DNA from: Alphaproteobacteria bacterium
Lineage (GTDB): Bacteria > Pseudomonadota > Alphaproteobacteria > CACIAM-22H2
Length of the DNA stretch: 9,801 nt
Direction: 5' to 3'
Assembly: GCA_947500965.1 (NCBI GenBank)
Contig: CANMWW010000045.1
Coordinates: forward strand, 1 to 9,801
How positions within the stretch are numbered: the stretch's first letter is position 1; each line of letters opens with the position of its first letter. The translations under genes were made by a program, and so were the position numbers. Under the pieces are notes generated by a model that saw only the letters and a program-made list of their open reading frames with translations, searched no databases and was not told the origin of the DNA. This document shows positions 6,674 through 9,801 of the stretch, piece by piece.

Positions 6674-7114
6674 ATGGCCGATTTCTACGTCAAGCCGGGC
6701 GACAGCGTCAGCTTCGCCAAGACCGTCGGCGAGACCGACATCTACATGTTCGCGGGGATCACCGGCGACTTCGCGGTGAACCACGTGAACGAGCAGTACA
6801 TGGAGCGATCCAAGTACGGCAGGCGCATCGCCCACGGCGCGCTGCTGGTGGGCTACATGTCGACCTGCTCGACCATGATGATCCACCAGTGCCGCGGCAC
6901 GGAGGGCGACGAGACGGCCGTGAGCCTGGGCTACGACCGCGTGCGCTTCCTCGCCGCGGTCGTGATCGGCGACACGGTGACGCTGACCTACACGATCAAC
7001 GAGGTCGACCCGGTCAAGCGCCAGTCGAAGGCCTCGATCGAGGTCCGCAACCAGCGCGACGAACTCGTGGCGGTCGCCACGCATATCCTCAGATGGGTGA
7101 AGGACAGGACGTGA
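6674..7114 (+). CDS. MaoC-like (hotdog-fold) enoyl-CoA hydratase, 146 aa
   Basis: Small single-hotdog protein of the MaoC/R-hydratase type, expected to work as a dimer in the cytoplasm and to add water to, or remove it from, an enoyl/3-hydroxyacyl-CoA with R stereochemistry. The hydratase signature is present: FAGITGDFAVNHVNEQYM (26-43), with D32 and H37 matching the Asp/His catalytic pair of PhaJ-type hydratases. RIAHGALLVGYMS (51-63) is the conserved active-site helix. The C-terminal strands (LGYDRVRFLAAVVIGDTVTLT) are typical, including the phenylalanine-rich strand and the G-D-T-V turn. Length is normal for the single-domain form. Start at the ATG at 6674, preceded by GGGGGAAGAG. The ribosome-binding site directly follows the TAG stop of the CoA-transferase gene, so reinitiation or coupling is likely. 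It differs in fold from the crotonase at the operon start, so both hydratase types are present. Confidence 0.92.
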   Translation: MADFYVKPGDSVSFAKTVGETDIYMFAGITGDFAVNHVNEQYMERSKYGRRIAHGALLVGYMSTCSTMMIHQCRGTEGDETAVSLGYDRVRFLAAVVIGDTVTLTYTINEVDPVKRQSKASIEVRNQRDELVAVATHILRWVKDRT

Positions 7115-7116
7115 GC

Positions 7117-7878
<762 letters not shown>

Positions 7879-7887
7879 GGGGCGGGC

Positions 7888-8658
7888 ATGGCGAGGTTCG
7901 ACGGAAAGGTCGCGCTGGTCACCGGCGCGGCCGGTGGCATCGGCCGGGCGATAGCCCACGCGCTCGCGCGCGACGGCGCGGCGATCGGCATCGTCGACCT
8001 GCCGGGCGCCGATCCCGGCCGCGCGGCGGAGGAACTGCGGACCCATGGCTTGCGTGCCGAGGGCGTCGCGGGCGACGTCGCGGATCCCGCGTCGATCTCC
8101 GCCGCCGCGGCGCGCGTGGCCGAGCGGCTCGGGCCGGTCGACATCCTCGTCAACAACGCCGGCGTGGCGCGCATCGGCGCGATCCTCGACATCGCCGCGA
8201 AGGACTGGCGCGACAGCTTCGCGGTCAATGTCGACGGCACGTTCAACGCCTGCCGCGCGGTGATGCCGTCGATGGTCGAGCGGCGCGCCGGCTGCGTGGT
8301 CAACCTCGCCTCGTGGCTCGGCAAGCGCGGCCAGGCGCATTACGGCGCCTATGCGGCGTCCAAGTTCGCCGTGGTCGGCCTCACGCAGTCGCTCGCCTAC
8401 GAGATGGCGCCGCTCGGCATCCGCGTGAACGCCGTGGCGCCCGGGCTGATCGTCGACACGAAGATGCGCAGCGACATCGACGAGCTGAGCGGCCGCATGG
8501 GCCTGCCGCAGGTCAAGGACCGGGCGCCGCTGCTGCCCATGAAGCGCGTCGGCTACCCGGACGAGGTCGCGCGCGTCGTGGCCTTCCTCTGCTCCGACGA
8601 GGCGTCCTACGTCACGGGCGCCACCTGGGACATCACCGGCGGCAGCTGGATGAGCTGA
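7888..8658 (+). CDS. short-chain dehydrogenase/reductase, second of the tandem pair, 256 aa
   Basis: A second classical SDR of the FabG-like group. Visible: TGAAGGIG (12-19), D37 at the end of beta-2 (IVDLPG), which suggests NAD, NNAG (89-92), N114, S142, Y155 and K159 (YAASK). The PG motif (APGLIVDTKM, 184-193) is followed by a substrate loop with charged residues, and the C-terminus is WDITGGSWMS. It differs strongly from the preceding SDR in the cofactor loop, substrate loop and C-terminus, so the pair is not a recent tandem duplication. I infer two separate redox steps or opposite stereospecificities. Start at the ATG at 7888 with a G-rich ribosome-binding site merging with the previous gene's TAG stop. 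It is followed after 19 nt by the aminotransferase gene. Substrate not identifiable. Confidence 0.92.
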   Translation: MARFDGKVALVTGAAGGIGRAIAHALARDGAAIGIVDLPGADPGRAAEELRTHGLRAEGVAGDVADPASISAAAARVAERLGPVDILVNNAGVARIGAILDIAAKDWRDSFAVNVDGTFNACRAVMPSMVERRAGCVVNLASWLGKRGQAHYGAYAASKFAVVGLTQSLAYEMAPLGIRVNAVAPGLIVDTKMRSDIDELSGRMGLPQVKDRAPLLPMKRVGYPDEVARVVAFLCSDEASYVTGATWDITGGSWMS

Positions 8659-8677
8659 GCCGGGCGGGGACGGGCGC

Positions 8678-9801
8678 ATGGCGGAGGACCGACGCGGCGC
8701 GATCCTGCGCCTCGCTTCCTGGACGGGGTCGGACAACCCGATCACGCGCCACATGGTGGGCGTGCAGCCGCCGGGCAGCATCAACCTGGCCGGCGGATTG
8801 CCCGCGCCCGAGCTGTTCCCGGTCGACGAGGTGCGCGCGGCCACCGAGCGCGCGCTGCGCCGCTTCGGGCCGCGGGCGCTCGCCTATGGTCCCGTCGCCG
8901 GCCTGCCGGAGCTGCGCGCGCTGCTGGCGCGGCGCTTCTCGCGTCCCGGCCGGAGCCTCGGGCCCGAGAACGTCGTCGTCACCTCGGGCGGGTTGCAGGC
9001 GCTCGACTTCCTCGGCCGGGCGCTGCTCGAGCGCGGGGATTCCATCCTCGCGCAGTTCCCGACCTATCTCGGCGCCATCGACGCGTGGAAGCCGGCCCAT
9101 CCCCGCCATGTCGCGCTCGACTGGGATGCCGCCCCCGACGCGCAGCAGGCCGCGATGCAGGCGGCGAAGTTCACCTATTGCGTGCCCAACTTCTCGAACC
9201 CGACCGGCGAGCTCGTGTCGCTGCCGCGCCGCCGCGCGCTGCTCGCCGCCGCGCGCGCGGCGCGCGCGCTGCTGGTCGAGGACGATCCCTATGGCGCGCT
9301 CTACTACGACGGCCCGCCGCTGCCGACGATCTTCGACCTCGAGGCCGGGCTGGGCGACGGGGGACCGTGGCGCGGCAACGTCCTGCATCTCGGCACGCTG
9401 TCGAAGTCGATCGGGCCTGGCCTGCGCATCGGCTGGGCGATAGGCGACGCGGCGGTGGTCGACGCGATCTGCATGTCCATGCAGGGCTAGGACATCGGCA
9501 CCAGCAGCTTCGGACAGGTCGTGGCGCTGGAACTGCTCGAGGCCGGCGTCGACCAGGCCGTGCACGACCGCATGATCGAGACATACCGCGCGCGGCGCGA
9601 CGCGCTGGTCGCCGCGGCGCAGGAGCACCTGTCCCGCCGCTTCGTGTTCGAGCCGCCCGTCGGCGGCATGTTCCTCTGGCTGCGTGCCCGCGATCCCGCG
9701 CTCGACACCGGCGCGCTCTGGCCCGCGGCCATGGCGGAGGGCGTCTCCTACGCGCCGAGCGCCGTGTTCGATTCCACGGGCACGCTGCGCGACTGCCTGC
9801 G
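8678..9801 (+). pseudogene. PLP-dependent aminotransferase (class I/II, LysN/MocR-like), interrupted by an in-frame TAG and cut by the window edge
   Basis: Aminotransferase of fold type I, expected to exchange an amino group between an amino acid and a 2-keto acid. The first 270 codons contain FPVD after LAGGLPAPEL (37-50), VTSGGLQALDFLGRALLERG (101-120), VPNFSNPTGELVSLP (169-183) with N174, VEDDPYGALYYDG (200-212) with D202 and Y205, and GTLSKSIGPGLRIGW (239-253), where K243 is the PLP lysine and R250 the phosphate contact. Codon 271 (9488-9490) is TAG. The same frame then continues open for 103 codons to the window end with clear family sequence: DIGTSSFGQVVALELLEAG, then PVGGMFLWLRARD. No frameshift is needed, so a single base change explains the break. 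The upstream fragment alone lacks the C-terminal small domain and would probably be inactive. Alternatives are a sequencing error or readthrough. TAG ends three other genes here, which argues against recoding. The true 3' end is outside the window. Confidence 0.8.

Noticed and set aside
5201..7084. 627-codon minus-strand open frame opposite the CoA-transferase and MaoC genes
   Set aside because: Repetitive Val/Asp/Arg/His/Leu composition typical of antisense to GC-rich codons, with no domain.
9488..9490. TAG read as pyrrolysine or another recoded amino acid
   Set aside because: TAG is the normal stop of three other genes in the window, and aminotransferases of this group have no known need for a recoded residue there.

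Overview
The window comes from a high-GC Gram-negative bacterium, most likely a proteobacterium (alpha or beta). This is inferred from the very GC-rich third codon positions, the complete TRAP transporter, the divergent catabolic operon layout and the proteobacterial look of every protein. The high GC also produces long antisense open frames over almost every gene. I treat these as shadows.

Layout. Minus strand, read right to left: dctP (solute-binding protein, 3469-2462), dctQ (small membrane subunit, 2403-1834) and dctM (large membrane subunit, 1837-497) form a complete TRAP uptake system. Next comes the 5' part of pgi (glucose-6-phosphate isomerase, from 409 off the left edge). Plus strand, starting 153 bp away from dctP across a divergent intergenic region: an enoyl-CoA hydratase/isomerase (3623-4402), a DapA-fold (dihydrodipicolinate synthase/N-acetylneuraminate lyase family) aldolase with an altered active site (4459-5424), a class III CaiB/BaiF CoA-transferase (5459-6664), a MaoC-like hydratase (6674-7114), two consecutive short-chain dehydrogenases (7117-7878 and 7888-8658), and a class I/II PLP-dependent aminotransferase (from 8678 off the right edge). 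The aminotransferase frame is interrupted by an in-frame TAG at 9488-9490. There is no gene-free stretch longer than about 150 bp.

How the genes may work together (inference). A carboxylate is bound in the periplasm and imported with sodium by DctPQM. It is activated to a CoA thioester by the CaiB-type transferase and hydrated or isomerised by the crotonase and/or MaoC hydratase. One or both SDRs oxidise or epimerise it. A Schiff-base aldolase and an aminotransferase act on keto-acid intermediates. I do not recognise this exact set as a named pathway and cannot name the substrate. No transcriptional regulator, thiolase or acyl-CoA dehydrogenase is visible here.

Points most worth attention: the amber stop inside an otherwise intact aminotransferase, the aldolase that keeps the Schiff-base lysine but lacks the DapA-type tyrosine/threonine relay, the pairing of hydratases of two unrelated folds in one operon, and several perfect inverted repeats in the intergenic gaps.
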